Shown here: positions 6,572 to 6,745 of the stretch, one piece after another
How the letters are laid out: each line of letters opens with the position of its first letter
Position numbering within the stretch: position 1 is the first letter of the stretch
Assembly: GCA_007128555.1 (NCBI GenBank)
Contig: SKXF01000205.1
Span: forward strand, 1 to 6,745
Reading direction: 5' to 3'
Length of the DNA stretch: 6,745 bases
Source: Clostridia bacterium
GTDB taxonomy: Bacteria; Bacillota_E; SLMV01; PUMD01
Notes under the pieces: model-generated
What the model was told of the DNA's origin: nothing
Databases searched by the model: none
The model's input: the letters and a program-made list of their open reading frames with translations, nothing else
Translations under genes and position numbers: made by a program

Positions 6572-6745
6572 CTCAATCCTTGTTCGTCCCTTGTATTACG
6601 GGGGCCACATGATGGATATCTCGTCCATGCAATGGCTGAGTCGCCATGCTCCGTACGATGAGGCGAAAGAGGATCGAACGGGGTGGAAGCAGGCGTTGAA
6701 TCGCTCAGAAAGCGTGCCAGGATCAAGCCTATCCCTGGCACATGG
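6572..6745. other. Upstream region of the creatininase-like operon, no clear gene
   Basis: This right-edge stretch presumably contains the promoter of the minus-strand operon, but I found no hexamer pair with good spacing; TAATAC on the minus strand (complement of about 6594-6599) is the best -10-like match. A plus-strand frame from ATG at 6609 stays open to the edge (45 codons) without a good ribosome binding site or recognisable family. A minus-strand frame through the same bases looks non-coding. Confidence 0.4.
6714..6741. repeat. Perfect 8-bp inverted repeat at right edge
   Basis: GTGCCAGG (6714-6721) and CCTGGCAC (6734-6741) form an 8-bp stem with a 12-base loop. Read on the minus strand the hairpin is followed by GCTTTCT, a poor T-tract, so it could end a gene lying beyond the right edge. 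It might instead be one copy of a dispersed hairpin repeat; a single copy cannot tell. Confidence 0.45.

Noticed and set aside
5669..6661. 330-codon plus-strand open frame
   Set aside because: It is antisense to the creatininase-like gene, which carries clear family motifs; the plus-strand translation shows none.
6511..6741. 76-codon minus-strand frame upstream of the creatininase-like gene
   Set aside because: It overlaps the start region of the creatininase-like gene in another frame, has no good ribosome binding site seen, and resembles no family.
6609..6745. Plus-strand frame open to the right edge, possible start of a divergent gene
   Set aside because: Only 45 codons are visible, there is no clear ribosome binding site, and an inverted repeat lies inside it; too little to call a gene.

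Overview
The window is a moderately G+C-rich bacterial chromosomal segment with strong AGGAGG-type ribosome binding sites, GTG as well as ATG starts and very compact gene pairs. These traits, together with an adjacent argG-argH pair and an arginine-box-like operator, fit a free-living anaerobe or thermophile of the Bacillota (Firmicutes) type. That assignment is an inference; nothing here fixes the species.

Layout. (1) On the minus strand, positions 1-1864 hold a two-gene unit: a complete PLP-dependent kynureninase (581-1864), followed 69 bases downstream by the N-terminal part of a MetE/uroporphyrinogen-decarboxylase-like protein (1-511) that runs off the left edge. (2) A 381-base divergent intergenic region (1865-2245) holds the regulatory sites for arginine synthesis, including a near-consensus ARG-box palindrome and a TTGTAT/TATAAT promoter. 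On the kynureninase side it also holds a possible 32-codon leader ORF with two tryptophan codons. (3) On the plus strand, argG (2246-3478) and argH (3490-4872) lie 11 bases apart and encode the last two steps of arginine synthesis, citrulline to argininosuccinate to arginine plus fumarate. (4) A short convergent gap (4873-5000) carries a strong G+C-rich hairpin. (5) On the minus strand, a second tightly packed pair encodes a creatininase-superfamily metal-dependent amidohydrolase (5729-6505, possibly starting at 6571) and, downstream, an L-2-amino-thiazoline-4-carboxylate-hydrolase-family protein (5001-5663, or from 5732 with a 4-base overlap). (6) The right edge (6572-6745) has no convincing gene and ends in an 8-bp inverted repeat.

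How the genes work together. argG and argH clearly form one biosynthetic operon, probably under ArgR/AhrC-type control. The other two pairs are catabolic or accessory in character. Kynureninase has no tryptophan dioxygenase or kynurenine formamidase beside it in the window and is instead paired with a MetE-like protein. The creatininase-like/ATC-hydrolase-like pair joins two families known for opening small nitrogen-containing rings, which suggests a short, uncharacterised degradation or salvage route. No mobile element, CRISPR array, tRNA or rRNA was seen.
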